Positions 49,955-59,394 of a DNA stretch of 64,000 bases are shown here, in pieces. A program made the position numbers and the translations under genes. Each line of letters starts with the position of its first letter. Positions within the stretch are counted from its first letter, which is position 1. The notes under the pieces were generated by a model. That model saw nothing but the letters and a program-made list of their open reading frames with translations, was not told the DNA's origin and made no database searches. Source of the DNA: Bacteroidota bacterium (GTDB lineage Bacteria > Bacteroidota > Bacteroidia > Chitinophagales > Chitinophagaceae); assembly GCA_023430465.1 (NCBI GenBank), contig JAEZAM010000103.1, positions 7,174 through 71,173 on the forward strand, given 5' to 3'.

Positions 49955-50731
49955 TCACTCTTTCTCGTCGCGATGATTGCTCAGGCGGATCTGATCCGTA
50001 TTTTTCCGCAGGCGCATGTTCAGCAATTCCACGAGCAGCGAGAAAGCGATCATTGTATAGATATAGCTTTTCGAGATCTTCTGGTGAAATCCTTCCGCTA
50101 CCAGCATGATTCCAATGGCGATCAGGAAAGAAAGAGCCAGCATCTGCAATGTTGGATTTTTGTTGATGAACCGGCTGATCGGCCCTGCAAACGCGATCAT
50201 GATACCGATCGATATGATCACCGCAATGATCATAATGATGACCTCATCCACCATGCCGATGGCTGTGAGGATAGAATCAAAAGAGAACACCGCATCGATC
50301 ATCACGATCTGGAATATCACAGACCGCAGCGAAGAATAAATTTTCGTTTTTCCCGCCTCTGCATGAGCATTTTTATCCAGCTTATGATGTATCTCCAGCG
50401 TGCTTTTCACTACCAGGAAAAGACCGCCGGCCATGAGGATCAGATCCTTTATACTAATGCCAATGGGTTTGCCTTCTGACTCGATAAAGGGTATTTCGAA
50501 CAACGGTTCTTTGAGTCGCAGTATCCAGGTAATGGTCAGCAGCAGTGCAATGCGGAACAGCATCGCAAGGATCAACCCGATATTCCGCGCTTTCTTCTGG
50601 TGCGCGGGGTCGAGCTTGTCGGAAACAATGGAAATGAAAATGATATTGTCAACCCCGAGAACGATCTCCAGGAATGTAAGGGTCAGGAGACTTAACCATA
50701 TGGCCGGGTCCGAAAAATCAGGAAAATCCAT
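49955..50731 (-). CDS. TerC-family integral membrane protein
   Basis: The 258-residue product has about seven hydrophobic helices with the TerC signature: LTLTFLEIVLGVDNIIFIS near the N-terminus and VIFQIVMIDAVFSFDSILTA in the middle, both with conserved acidic residues in the membrane (E-x-V-L-G-x-D and D-x-x-F-S-x-D-S). Members are linked to metal export (Alx/MntE-like) or resistance to tellurite. The loop between them (ESEGKPIGISIKDLIL) is short. It is convergent with the previous gene with no spacer. Upstream lies a 113-bp gap divergent from hutI. Confidence 0.93.
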   Translation of the reverse strand: MDFPDFSDPAIWLSLLTLTFLEIVLGVDNIIFISIVSDKLDPAHQKKARNIGLILAMLFRIALLLTITWILRLKEPLFEIPFIESEGKPIGISIKDLILMAGGLFLVVKSTLEIHHKLDKNAHAEAGKTKIYSSLRSVIFQIVMIDAVFSFDSILTAIGMVDEVIIMIIAVIISIGIMIAFAGPISRFINKNPTLQMLALSFLIAIGIMLVAEGFHQKISKSYIYTMIAFSLLVELLNMRLRKNTDQIRLSNHRDEKE

Positions 50732-50844
50732 TCGTCTGTTTTTTTAGAGCAAGGAAAAATTATACCAATCAGATTTGAGCCTGCAATTTACGTCCTATCA
50801 CCGGGGAATGCGCGGATATAATCCTCCTTTTGTAATATTGCCGG

Positions 50845-52086
50845 GTGACAGCGACTATTATCACAAATATCGGCCTCCTTTGCGGGGTGGGAAATCCACA
50901 GGCGCCATTGCGGGGAAACGATCTGGCTTCCCTGCCCGCAATTGACGATGCATGGCTGATCACCGAGGGCGAGCATATCGTGTCATTTGGCAGCATGGCC
51001 GCCATGCCGGCATCGCTACCGGCTAACCGGGTAGATGCCCATGGCGGTTATATATTGCCCGCCTGGTGTGATAGTCACACCCACCTCGTATTTCCCGCCT
51101 CGCGGGAGCATGAGTTCATCGATAAGATCAGGGGTCTGAGCTACGCCGAGATAGCCGCAAAAGGAGGTGGCATCCTGAATTCCGCCCGCAGACTCGCGGA
51201 AACACCGGAGGATGTGCTCTATGAACAGGCGGTAGAACGCCTTGACGAGATCGCCCGACTGGGTACGGCTTCCGTCGAGATCAAAAGTGGTTATGGTTTA
51301 TCTACCGACGCTGAACTGAAAATGTTGCGGGTCATTAAAAGGCTTCGGGCTTCCTCCGATCTCACTATCCGCGCCACCTTCCTCGGTGCGCATACCTTTC
51401 CGGTAGAGTACCGCAATGATCATCCGGCTTATATCCGCCAGCTCACAGAGGAAATGCTTCCGGTGATCGCGGAAGAAAAGCTTGCGGACTTCATCGATGT
51501 TTTCTGCGAAGAAGGTTTTTTTTCACCAGCGGAAACTATCCAGATCTGTGAAGCCGGTGCGCGGTATGGCCTTCGTGCGAAGTTGCATGCAAACCAACTG
51601 AACCTTTCCGGCGGTGTGCAGGCCGGGGTACAGGTCAACGCATTGTCTGTGGATCACCTCGAAACCATGGACGAAGCAAGCATAAGCTTGTTAGCCGCCT
51701 CTCCAACCATTGGCACCTTGTTGCCCACTGCCGCCATGTTTCTCCGGATGCAAATGCCGCCGGCGAGACAACTGGCCGACCGCGGTGCTGCGATTGCCGT
51801 GGCTACAGATTTCAATCCGGGATCTTCCCCTTCGGGAAATATGAACCTGGTAGTATCACTGGCCTGCATTCAGATGCGGCTCCTGCCGGAAGAAGCCATC
51901 AACGCCGCTACGATCAATGGTGCCTGGGCGATGAATGTAAACGATCTTACCGGTAGCATTCATCCCGGCAAACGTGCTGACCTTATTCTCACGAAACCCA
52001 TTCCTTCACTGGCTTACCTTCCATATGCATTCGGTTCTAACCATATTGCTGATGTGATGGTGCGGGGTAAGTGGAAATCTGCCTAA
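50845..52086 (+). CDS. hutI: Imidazolonepropionase
   Basis: The 413-residue product uses GTG 50845 as start; the next in-frame ATG is 35 codons in and would cut the N-terminal beta domain. It is an amidohydrolase barrel with the metal pair in WCDSHTHLVFP (His78, His80). SVEIKSGYGLS, LHANQLNLSGG and ATDFNPGSSPSGNM also match the imidazolonepropionase pattern. It hydrolyses imidazolonepropionate to formimidoylglutamate. A TAATATTG -7-like box ends 4 nt before the start, so the transcript may be almost leaderless. hutH and hutU, the preceding steps, are 26 kb upstream. Confidence 0.96.
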   Translation: MTATIITNIGLLCGVGNPQAPLRGNDLASLPAIDDAWLITEGEHIVSFGSMAAMPASLPANRVDAHGGYILPAWCDSHTHLVFPASREHEFIDKIRGLSYAEIAAKGGGILNSARRLAETPEDVLYEQAVERLDEIARLGTASVEIKSGYGLSTDAELKMLRVIKRLRASSDLTIRATFLGAHTFPVEYRNDHPAYIRQLTEEMLPVIAEEKLADFIDVFCEEGFFSPAETIQICEAGARYGLRAKLHANQLNLSGGVQAGVQVNALSVDHLETMDEASISLLAASPTIGTLLPTAAMFLRMQMPPARQLADRGAAIAVATDFNPGSSPSGNMNLVVSLACIQMRLLPEEAINAATINGAWAMNVNDLTGSIHPGKRADLILTKPIPSLAYLPYAFGSNHIADVMVRGKWKSA

Positions 52087-52111
52087 AGTCTTAAGACTGG
52101 TATTAAAATGG

Positions 52112-54187
52112 ATGAGAAAGTGCTTTGATCCAAAACAGCTAACTTCCACCATGCTCCTGAAGCGAAGAAAAAAAGCAGATTTCATTCAGCAATTGCTCAA
52201 CGGCGAGTTGCACGCCACTATATCCAACAGGGAAGAAGGTTTGGATTTTCTCATCGATTTTTTCAACCAGATCCGGCCCAACGGAACCCGTGCGCGCCAG
52301 GATCCCGAAGCTAACCTGGGGCTGTTGATCCAACAGGTGGAACAGCACGCCGTCATCCGCACAAAACTCCAGCGCGCGTTTCTCTTTCAGCTTATCAACA
52401 CTGATCTATCTTCCGCACTCACCGAAAGCGGTATACCACTTGCGGGCGGCTTCTGGCAGGAACTGGGGGATCGGGTAAAACATAAGATACTGCCGCCACG
52501 GCAGGATCCAAATGATTTTCTCTACGTACTGAACAGGATCTTTTACAAAAAATCCGATTTCACCTGGGTCGAATCCATCTCACGCCAGGCATGGGTTTCA
52601 TTCTTTCAAAATTTTCGTTTTTCCATTGGTAACCGCGACAGGAAATTGCATGAGCACCTGCTTGCATCCATGCGCATCCTGACCTTCCAGGTGGCACAAA
52701 CAGGTTTGCAAAAAGAAGTCAGCAAGTTCCTGCCTGATATCTCCTCTTCCTATAATAATCCGTTTGTTGAACAAAGCTACATTGTGCACGGTCTGCAGCA
52801 CACCGTCATGAGCCAGGGCTCAATGGAGCAAATCCGCGAGCATTGCCATAAGCTGAAGAGTATGCTTTTCAATTGCGAACGGGAAATCGAACAGGTCAGG
52901 CAGGCACAGGCTGAAAGAGGCACCAGTCTCCGGCAGACCTACTCTTTGCTTATTCTCAGTAACCGGATCCAGCGCATGCAGGTTCTTACGGATGTGATAG
53001 ACATGGATAACCAATTCGACATCGGTCGGTTTGTTGACCTGTTTCGCATTCTGGTTCGCAATGAGAACAGGAAGAACAGTATTCGTGAATTCATGTCGCA
53101 GGGTGTCGGATACCTGGCCTACCAGATCGCCGAACACAAGGGCGCGAAGGGAAGCAAATACATCACCAGCACCTGGAAAGAATACCGCCAGATGATCACA
53201 TCGGCCATGTGGGGCGGATTAATTATCTCCTTTATAGCCGTGATAAAAAACCTTCTTGGTCGGCTGGCACTCGCACCATTCTGGCAGGGATTTGTTTACA
53301 GCATCAATTACAGTCTCGGCTTTGTGTTGATAGAACAAACGAAATCTACACTTGCCACAAAGCAACCGGCCTTTACGGCAAGCGCGGTAGCGGGCACACT
53401 TGATACAAGAAAGACGCCCGGAGAACCAAACCTTCACAATCTCGCCGTGACCGTTGCAAAAGTTTCGCGGAGCCAGTTTGCGTCTTTCTTTGGCAATCTG
53501 ATAATTGTTTTTCCTGCCTCATTTCTGCTGGCCTGGGGTTTCGATATGCTGATGGGATACCCGATTGCAGCGGGCGGATCCAATAAAAGTGCGGCGGCGA
53601 AGCTGCTCATCGATCAACATCCCTGGCACAGCTTTTCATTGTTATATGCCTGCAACACCGGCTTTTTTCTTTTCCTGAGCGGGATCATGGCCGGCTATGT
53701 GCAGAATAAAATACGGTATGGGAAAATAGGAGAGCGGCTGGTAGCGCATCCTGTTTTGCGCGTCACCATGGCGCGAACACGACGCCAGCGTCTCGCTGAC
53801 CTGATCGAAAACAATGCCGGTGCTTTTGTGGGTAACGTTGCTCTTGGATTCTTCCTCGGCATGGCAGGCATCCTCGGAAATATATTCGGTATACCATTCG
53901 ACATACGGCACATAACCATTGCCGCAGGTAACACGGCCATTGGCGTATATGGAATCGGGTTTCAAAACCTGGACCTTGGCTATCTCGCCGTTGTTTTTGC
54001 CGGAGTGATTGCCATTGGTCTCCTGAACTTTCTCGTGAGTTTTGCACTGGCGTTCTTTGTAGCTGTCAAGTCACGCGGTATTCACCTGAAAGATTATCCG
54101 CAGTTTATTGGTATCCTTTGGCGATATTTCAAAAAATATCCATTGGATTTTATCCGACCCCGCAAACGCATGAGCGAATCCTCATGA
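52112..54187 (+). CDS. Gcr-family membrane protein annotated elsewhere as site-specific recombinase
   Basis: The 691-residue protein has a soluble helical N-terminal half (about 1-340) and then at least six hydrophobic segments (for example MTSAMWGGLIISFIAVIK, GFFLFLSGIMAGYVQ, AVVFAGVIAIGLLN). It matches the COG4389 "Gcr" pattern. That family is called site-specific recombinase in databases, but nothing in the sequence supports a recombinase: no serine or tyrosine catalytic motif is seen. An internal ATG at 52151 is an alternative start. It lies between hutI and ftcD on the same strand, 25 bp after hutI, with a perfect AGTCTTAAGACT palindrome (52087-52098) in between. Confidence 0.75.
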   Translation: MRKCFDPKQLTSTMLLKRRKKADFIQQLLNGELHATISNREEGLDFLIDFFNQIRPNGTRARQDPEANLGLLIQQVEQHAVIRTKLQRAFLFQLINTDLSSALTESGIPLAGGFWQELGDRVKHKILPPRQDPNDFLYVLNRIFYKKSDFTWVESISRQAWVSFFQNFRFSIGNRDRKLHEHLLASMRILTFQVAQTGLQKEVSKFLPDISSSYNNPFVEQSYIVHGLQHTVMSQGSMEQIREHCHKLKSMLFNCEREIEQVRQAQAERGTSLRQTYSLLILSNRIQRMQVLTDVIDMDNQFDIGRFVDLFRILVRNENRKNSIREFMSQGVGYLAYQIAEHKGAKGSKYITSTWKEYRQMITSAMWGGLIISFIAVIKNLLGRLALAPFWQGFVYSINYSLGFVLIEQTKSTLATKQPAFTASAVAGTLDTRKTPGEPNLHNLAVTVAKVSRSQFASFFGNLIIVFPASFLLAWGFDMLMGYPIAAGGSNKSAAAKLLIDQHPWHSFSLLYACNTGFFLFLSGIMAGYVQNKIRYGKIGERLVAHPVLRVTMARTRRQRLADLIENNAGAFVGNVALGFFLGMAGILGNIFGIPFDIRHITIAAGNTAIGVYGIGFQNLDLGYLAVVFAGVIAIGLLNFLVSFALAFFVAVKSRGIHLKDYPQFIGILWRYFKKYPLDFIRPRKRMSESS

Positions 54188-54227
54188 CTTGTTTTTCAGT
54201 TAAATTGCCTGACAATTACATCTTCCC

Positions 54228-55904
54228 ATGCAAAAGATTATCGAATGCGTTCCCAATTTCAGTGAAGGAAATGATATGTCCATCATTCGCCAGATCACCG
54301 ATCAGATCAGCGCAGTTGAGGGCGTGCGGCTGCTGAATGTAGATCCGGGCAAGGCAACCAATCGCACCGTTGTAACCTTTGTAGGCCATCCCGATGCCGT
54401 GATCGAAGCTGCCTTCCGTGCTATCAGCAAGGCCGGTGAACTCATTGATATGTCGCGCCACAAGGGTGAGCACCCGCGGATGGGAGCCACCGATGTATGT
54501 CCGCTTATCCCTGTTTCGGGAATCACGATGGAAGAGACAGCGGCCTATGCCCGAAAGCTGGCTGCCAGGGTTGGCCAGGAACTTCATTTGCCCGTATACC
54601 TGTATGAGCATGCCCAGGCGGATAAAACACGCAGCAACCTGTCGGTCATTCGTGCCGGCGAATATGAAGGTTTTGCAAAAAAGATCCTGCATCCCGAATG
54701 GAAACCCGATTACGGCCCTGCCATGTTCGATGCTAAACGCGGGGCCACCGTGATCGGTGCCAGGGATTTCCTGATTGCCTACAATATCAACCTCAACACC
54801 ACGTCCACCCGTCGCGCCAATGCCATCGCATTCGACGTGCGCGAGGCCGGTCGCGTTAAACGGATAAACGGCAAACCCATACTGGATGAAGAGGGCCGGC
54901 CGGTCTCTGAACCCGGTTCGCTCAAAAGCGTAAAAGCGATCGGCTGGTACATCGAAGAATATGGCATTGCACAGATATCCATGAACCTCACAGATATTTC
55001 CGTTACACCACTTCACATCGCATTTGATGAAGTATGCCGGAAAGCTGATGCCCGCGGTATCCGCGTAACCGGTAGTGAGATCGTGGGTCTCGTGCCCCTG
55101 CAAGCCCTGCTTGCAGCCGGACGTTATTTCCTGGAAAAACAACAACGGTCAACCGGTGTTTCTGAAAAAGAACTGATCAGGATAGCCGTGAAGTCGATGG
55201 GGCTGGATGAACTTACACCCTTTGTTCCTGAGGAGCGCATCATCGAGTACCAGCTCAGGGATGCCGCCGCTACAAAGATGATCCGCCAGTCGGTGCTCGA
55301 TTTTGTAGATGAAACAGCCAGTGAAAGTCCTGCTCCCGGTGGTGGATCAGTGTCAGCCTGTATTGGTGCGCTGGGTGCAGCATTGGCAGTCATGGTGGCT
55401 AATCTTTCATCCCATAAAAAGGGATGGGATGATCGCTGGAAGGAGTTCAGCGAGTGGGCGGAAAAAGGTCAGCGCATCAAGGATGATCTGATACACCTGG
55501 TTGACCAGGACTCAAAAGCATTCAACGATATCATGGCCGCGTTTTCCCTGGCTAAAAATACAGAGGATGAAAAAGCAGTGCGCCACGCGGCCATACAGGC
55601 TGCTACACGCTTCGCAATAGAAGTACCGTTTCGCGTGATGCAGCTTGCGGCTGAAAGCATGGAGGTGATAAAAGCCATGGTGATCCATGGAAATCCCAAT
55701 TCTGTTTCCGACGCCGGTGTTGGGGCATTGTGCGCGAGATCAGCCGTTATCGGCGCCTTCATGAACGTAAGGATCAATGCTGCGAGCCTGGATGATAAAA
55801 AATTTACACAGGATATCATCACCCGCGGACGCGAAATTGAAAACAATGCAATAGCTTTAGAAAACACGATTGTGCAATTGGTCAACGAAAAGATTGGAAA
55901 CTGA
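54228..55904 (+). CDS. ftcD: Glutamate formimidoyltransferase / formimidoyltetrahydrofolate cyclodeaminase (fused)
   Basis: The 558-residue product is bifunctional. The N-terminal formiminotransferase domain (about 1-300) opens with IIECVPNFSEGND and has HPRMGATDVCPLIPV and SVTPLHIAFDEV. The cyclodeaminase domain (about 350-558) has SESPAPGGGSVSACIGALGA, a glycine-rich helix start typical of that enzyme. It moves the formimino group of formiminoglutamate to tetrahydrofolate and then releases ammonia, yielding 5,10-methenyl-THF. It is in the hutI cluster and is followed after 1 bp by formimidoylglutamase, so two alternative routes for the same substrate are cotranscribed. Confidence 0.95.
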   Translation: MQKIIECVPNFSEGNDMSIIRQITDQISAVEGVRLLNVDPGKATNRTVVTFVGHPDAVIEAAFRAISKAGELIDMSRHKGEHPRMGATDVCPLIPVSGITMEETAAYARKLAARVGQELHLPVYLYEHAQADKTRSNLSVIRAGEYEGFAKKILHPEWKPDYGPAMFDAKRGATVIGARDFLIAYNINLNTTSTRRANAIAFDVREAGRVKRINGKPILDEEGRPVSEPGSLKSVKAIGWYIEEYGIAQISMNLTDISVTPLHIAFDEVCRKADARGIRVTGSEIVGLVPLQALLAAGRYFLEKQQRSTGVSEKELIRIAVKSMGLDELTPFVPEERIIEYQLRDAAATKMIRQSVLDFVDETASESPAPGGGSVSACIGALGAALAVMVANLSSHKKGWDDRWKEFSEWAEKGQRIKDDLIHLVDQDSKAFNDIMAAFSLAKNTEDEKAVRHAAIQAATRFAIEVPFRVMQLAAESMEVIKAMVIHGNPNSVSDAGVGALCARSAVIGAFMNVRINAASLDDKKFTQDIITRGREIENNAIALENTIVQLVNEKIGN

Positions 55905-55905
55905 T

Positions 55906-56985
55906 ATGAATACGATTGCTGCCCGTTCATCAGCCCTGAGAAATCTTAAGATATACACCCGCCAGGATATCCTTTCCCTCACCCGCCTGCGAAAGTTTGA
56001 AACCAAGGTGGGAGAGCGGGTACTTCATCTTTCGGATATACATGATCTGGAAACTTCGATCCAGTCCACCCCGGCCAGGTATATCCTGTTTGGTATACCG
56101 GAAGACATTGGCGCAAAAGGAAACTTTGGACTTGGTGGTGCGGATACGCTGTGGATACCTTTTCTCCAACAATTTCTGAATGTGCAAAGCAACGACTTCT
56201 TCGATGGTGAAGAAGTACTGCTGCTCGGGCATTTCGACTTCGGTGATGTGCAATACCTGATTGATACCACTGCAAAAACCGATGAAGAAAAAATTGAAGC
56301 ATATCGTCATGCGGTGAATGGGATCGATGAACAGGTGGAGCAACTCGCCAAGATCATTACGAGTTATGGAAAATTGCCGATCGTTGTTGGCGGTGGACAT
56401 AACAACAGTTACCCGCTTATCAAAGGAGCGGCAAAAGGCTGGCACAAAGCGGGACACCTTCCCCTTGCACAGATCAACTGCATCAATCTCGATGCCCATG
56501 CTGACTACCGGCCACTGGAAGGGCGGCACAGCGGCAATGCATTTCGTTATGCCGAAGAAGACGGGTATCTGCAAAAATATTGCGTGATCGGTGTGCACGA
56601 GAACTATCTCCCACAGAATGTCTGGTTTGATATGGTCAATAATCCATTCATCGACTGCATTACGTTCGAGGACATTTTTGTACACGAGAAACGCAGCTTC
56701 ATGCAGGCGGTGGCACATGCCACCGGGTTTACAGATGATTCACTCACCGGTATCGATCTTGATCTCGATAGCATCCAGGATACATTAAGCAGCGCCATGA
56801 CGCCCGTAGGTATTGAGCCCAGGCATGCAAGACAGTATATCTCGTTTGCAGCCGTCGATGCCAAGCCAGCATATCTTCACATTTGCGAAGGCGCATCCCG
56901 ACTTGCCGACGGCCGTACAGACAGCGGCAGTGGTAAGCTGGTAGCGTATCTGGTTACAGATTTCGTGAAAGCGATGGCCCTATAA
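55906..56985 (+). CDS. hutG: Formimidoylglutamase (arginase family)
   Basis: ATG 55906 gives 359 residues. The binuclear manganese site is visible: GGGHNNSYP (His165), NLDAHADYR (Asp196, His198, Asp200) and GIDLDLDSI (Asp284, Asp286). The length and the NFGLGGADTLW opening fit formimidoylglutamase more than arginase or agmatinase, and the neighbours support it. It would hydrolyse formiminoglutamate to glutamate and formamide. The start is 1 bp after ftcD ends; both therefore compete for one substrate. A family A repeat follows, which probably ends the transcript. Confidence 0.9.
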   Translation: MNTIAARSSALRNLKIYTRQDILSLTRLRKFETKVGERVLHLSDIHDLETSIQSTPARYILFGIPEDIGAKGNFGLGGADTLWIPFLQQFLNVQSNDFFDGEEVLLLGHFDFGDVQYLIDTTAKTDEEKIEAYRHAVNGIDEQVEQLAKIITSYGKLPIVVGGGHNNSYPLIKGAAKGWHKAGHLPLAQINCINLDAHADYRPLEGRHSGNAFRYAEEDGYLQKYCVIGVHENYLPQNVWFDMVNNPFIDCITFEDIFVHEKRSFMQAVAHATGFTDDSLTGIDLDLDSIQDTLSSAMTPVGIEPRHARQYISFAAVDAKPAYLHICEGASRLADGRTDSGSGKLVAYLVTDFVKAMAL

Positions 56986-57039
56986 TTTGCTGGAATCGCC
57001 TTTGCGTCCTGGCTGTTTATTTTGCGTCTTTGCGTGAAA
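56986..57039. repeat. Family A repeat arm after hutG
   Basis: The gap between hutG and convergent patatin contains CTTTGCGTCCTGG and TTTTGCGTCTTTGCGTGAAA. Only the GCGTGAAA-type arm is present. Confidence 0.6.
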
Positions 57040-59268
57040 TCAAAACGGGATCCCCAGATTGATAAACGTCTGCACCTTTCCTGTCTGATCACTATACATC
57101 ACACTTAGGTCCAACGGACCCAGCGCAAAATTATAGGAGAACGTAAGCGCGTATCCCGAATACACATCCCGTGCGCGGAAGAAATCGCTTTTGCTGAAGA
57201 AATTATTGAACAAAACATTGGCGCGGCCGGTAAGATAGGCGTTGTTAAAAATTGTCCGACGAAGCCCAAGTTGCATACTGGCATATGCCGAACTGTACAC
57301 GGTGCCTTCCTGGAGGCCGGCAAACAATACCTGACGCCTGAATAACCGCACCATTCCTCCAATAACAAATTCATTCATTACGTTGTTGCCATAATCGAAA
57401 TTGATCCCACTCTGCGCATGCAGGAAGCCGATAGTTTTTTCGCTCATGGGAGTGTAGCCCTCCGCGGAAACTGTGGTGTAGTAAAATGAGCTTCTGCCGG
57501 TCTTGATCGAGTCAGGATCTTGCGGAGGCTGTCCATTTACCAGGAAACTTACGCGCAAATCCTGCCGGCCGATCCTTCCCGCCTCCAGGTCGATCTTCCA
57601 TCCGCGTTTCGGAAATATGTTCCGGTCAAGACTGTTATGATTGAGATAGGTGAACAACGTGGAGAACTGGTTTCTGCCACGAAAGGCAAGGTCAGGAGTA
57701 ATGGTGGGATTATAATTCAGCCACTCAAATCGATGGCCCACGCCCACTTTGAAATTCCGGTTGGGCGAGTAGTGCAGTCGCTCACTTACTTCCCAGTAGT
57801 TTTGTTTATAAATACCACTTTGCTTCAATTGCTCGTAGGCAATAAAATCAAACCTGTCAAATTCCGTCTTGAGTGTAAGCGCGAAATTCTTTACGCGACC
57901 GATGTATTGCAGATGTTCCCCTTTTAACCGAAAGCTTTCACCAAGATTTACCGTGACAAGGCTTCGCGAATTTGGCGTGAAGAAATTTCGGGTGGTAAAA
58001 TTTCCGATCACACCGATGCCGGAAAATCGCGTGTAGTGCACGCCTACCTTGGCAAACGTAAACGGGTTCTCGATCACATCAAAACGGATATGTGCAGTTC
58101 CATCATCTTTTGGCTGTAGGGCGTATATAACCCGCTTATAATATCGTGTTCCAAATGCCTGCCGAACGCGGTCTGCAAGTTCTTTGGCTGTGTAAGTGCC
58201 GTTGAGCTTGAGGTTCATCGTGTGAAAGAAAAATTCCGGGCTGGTCTTATCCAGTCCGACCACCTCGTGTGAAGTGATCTTCACCGTGTTCAGTTTAGGC
58301 AGCCGGTTTACCGGAACTTCGGCTTTACCATAGATCGCATTAAGGGAATCCGCGAGTTGCCTGAAGCGGGGATACAACCGTTTTCCCTCGTCAATTCCCA
58401 TTTGGAGGATATCGTCCGCATCGGAGAAGCTACCCATGTTGAAGTTCTCCATGTTGAACGGGATATAAATATCGCAAAGTGGGACTTCCTTTTTTGTATC
58501 CTCGCTTTCCCGGAAGAAAGCGACCTGAAGTAATATCTGGAACACGTTCCTGATTTTTTCAGATGGCAATAAGCCCGAGGCAACGTTACTCCCGATCACG
58601 ATGTCCGCACCCATGTCCTTTACATCTTTCACGGGAAAGTTTCGCACGATACCGCCATCCACAAGCCGGCGGCCATTTACGTCCATGGCCGTAAACACCG
58701 AGGGAATGGCCATGCTGGACCGGATGGCCGAGATGATCTCGCCGTCTTTCATTACTACGGCTTCGCCTGTAGCGACATCCGTGCTGATGCATCGAAAACC
58801 CATATTGAACCGGGAAAAATCCTTGATGTCATGTACCGGGAAAAATAACTCGGAGAAACGAAGCCAGAGTTCCTGGCCTTCAAGAAGCCCGGTGGACAGG
58901 TTAAAGCGATTGTTTATCCAGGGTAATTCGGCGACATAACGGGATGCTTCATCCTTCTCATCCATGAATAAACTCCTCAAATTTGCCTGGTTGCGGAGGA
59001 TAAGATCCCAATCCACATTGCGGACGATTTTTTCGAGACTGTCAGCCGAATAACCAATGGCATAAAGACCGCCGATGATACTGCCCATGCTTGTACCAGT
59101 GACATAGTCTACGCGTAATCCGGCGGAGTCGATGGCCTTGAGAATACCAATATGCGCAAGCCCCTTGGCTCCGCCGCCGCTGAGTGTAACACCGATCTTA
59201 GGACGGGTAGTCTGAGATGCCGCTTGTTGCAGGGAAAAGGACAGGAGAAGAATGAATAAACAGCGCAA
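57040..59268 (-). CDS. Patatin-like phospholipase with POTRA and outer-membrane barrel
   Basis: The 742-residue protein has a signal peptide (LFILLLSFSLQQAASQ). A patatin lipase domain follows at about 25-230 with the oxyanion GGGAKGLAHIG, the nucleophile GTSMGS and the catalytic DGGIVRN. A POTRA-like region (about 320-400) and a BamA/TpsB-type barrel come next, ending in FINLGIPF. This is the PlpD-like, type Vd-related arrangement. The patatin head is expected to cleave phospholipids at the outer membrane. The next minus-strand gene upstream is the ABC-F ATPase, across a repeat-filled gap. Confidence 0.92.
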   Translation of the reverse strand: MRCLFILLLSFSLQQAASQTTRPKIGVTLSGGGAKGLAHIGILKAIDSAGLRVDYVTGTSMGSIIGGLYAIGYSADSLEKIVRNVDWDLILRNQANLRSLFMDEKDEASRYVAELPWINNRFNLSTGLLEGQELWLRFSELFFPVHDIKDFSRFNMGFRCISTDVATGEAVVMKDGEIISAIRSSMAIPSVFTAMDVNGRRLVDGGIVRNFPVKDVKDMGADIVIGSNVASGLLPSEKIRNVFQILLQVAFFRESEDTKKEVPLCDIYIPFNMENFNMGSFSDADDILQMGIDEGKRLYPRFRQLADSLNAIYGKAEVPVNRLPKLNTVKITSHEVVGLDKTSPEFFFHTMNLKLNGTYTAKELADRVRQAFGTRYYKRVIYALQPKDDGTAHIRFDVIENPFTFAKVGVHYTRFSGIGVIGNFTTRNFFTPNSRSLVTVNLGESFRLKGEHLQYIGRVKNFALTLKTEFDRFDFIAYEQLKQSGIYKQNYWEVSERLHYSPNRNFKVGVGHRFEWLNYNPTITPDLAFRGRNQFSTLFTYLNHNSLDRNIFPKRGWKIDLEAGRIGRQDLRVSFLVNGQPPQDPDSIKTGRSSFYYTTVSAEGYTPMSEKTIGFLHAQSGINFDYGNNVMNEFVIGGMVRLFRRQVLFAGLQEGTVYSSAYASMQLGLRRTIFNNAYLTGRANVLFNNFFSKSDFFRARDVYSGYALTFSYNFALGPLDLSVMYSDQTGKVQTFINLGIPF

Positions 59269-59394
59269 GTTGAGGTTGTGGTTAAGGTTAAGGTTGAATT
59301 TTCACGCAACATTTCATGCAGCATTCACGCAACGAGACAAAGTGAGCAGCCCTCCAGCATCCAGCATCCAGCTCCCAGCACCCAGCCCCCAGTC
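59269..59394. repeat. Repeat-filled gap between patatin and ABC-F genes (families A, B and a CCAGC tract)
   Basis: Three repeat styles follow each other: a GGTTAAGGTTAAGGTTGAA hexamer tract, TTCACGCAACATTTCATGC with a second CACGCAAC unit, and a CCAGCATCCAGCATCCAGC tract up to the stop of the ABC-F gene. No gene is seen. Confidence 0.65.

Noticed and set aside
52112..54187. Mobile element based on the name site-specific recombinase
   Set aside because: No catalytic recombinase motif, no terminal repeats and many membrane helices; the name is inherited.
54216..55145. A 309-codon frame opposite ftcD, and a similar one opposite hutG (55930-56718)
   Set aside because: Both are shadows of well-supported enzymes and lack any family pattern.
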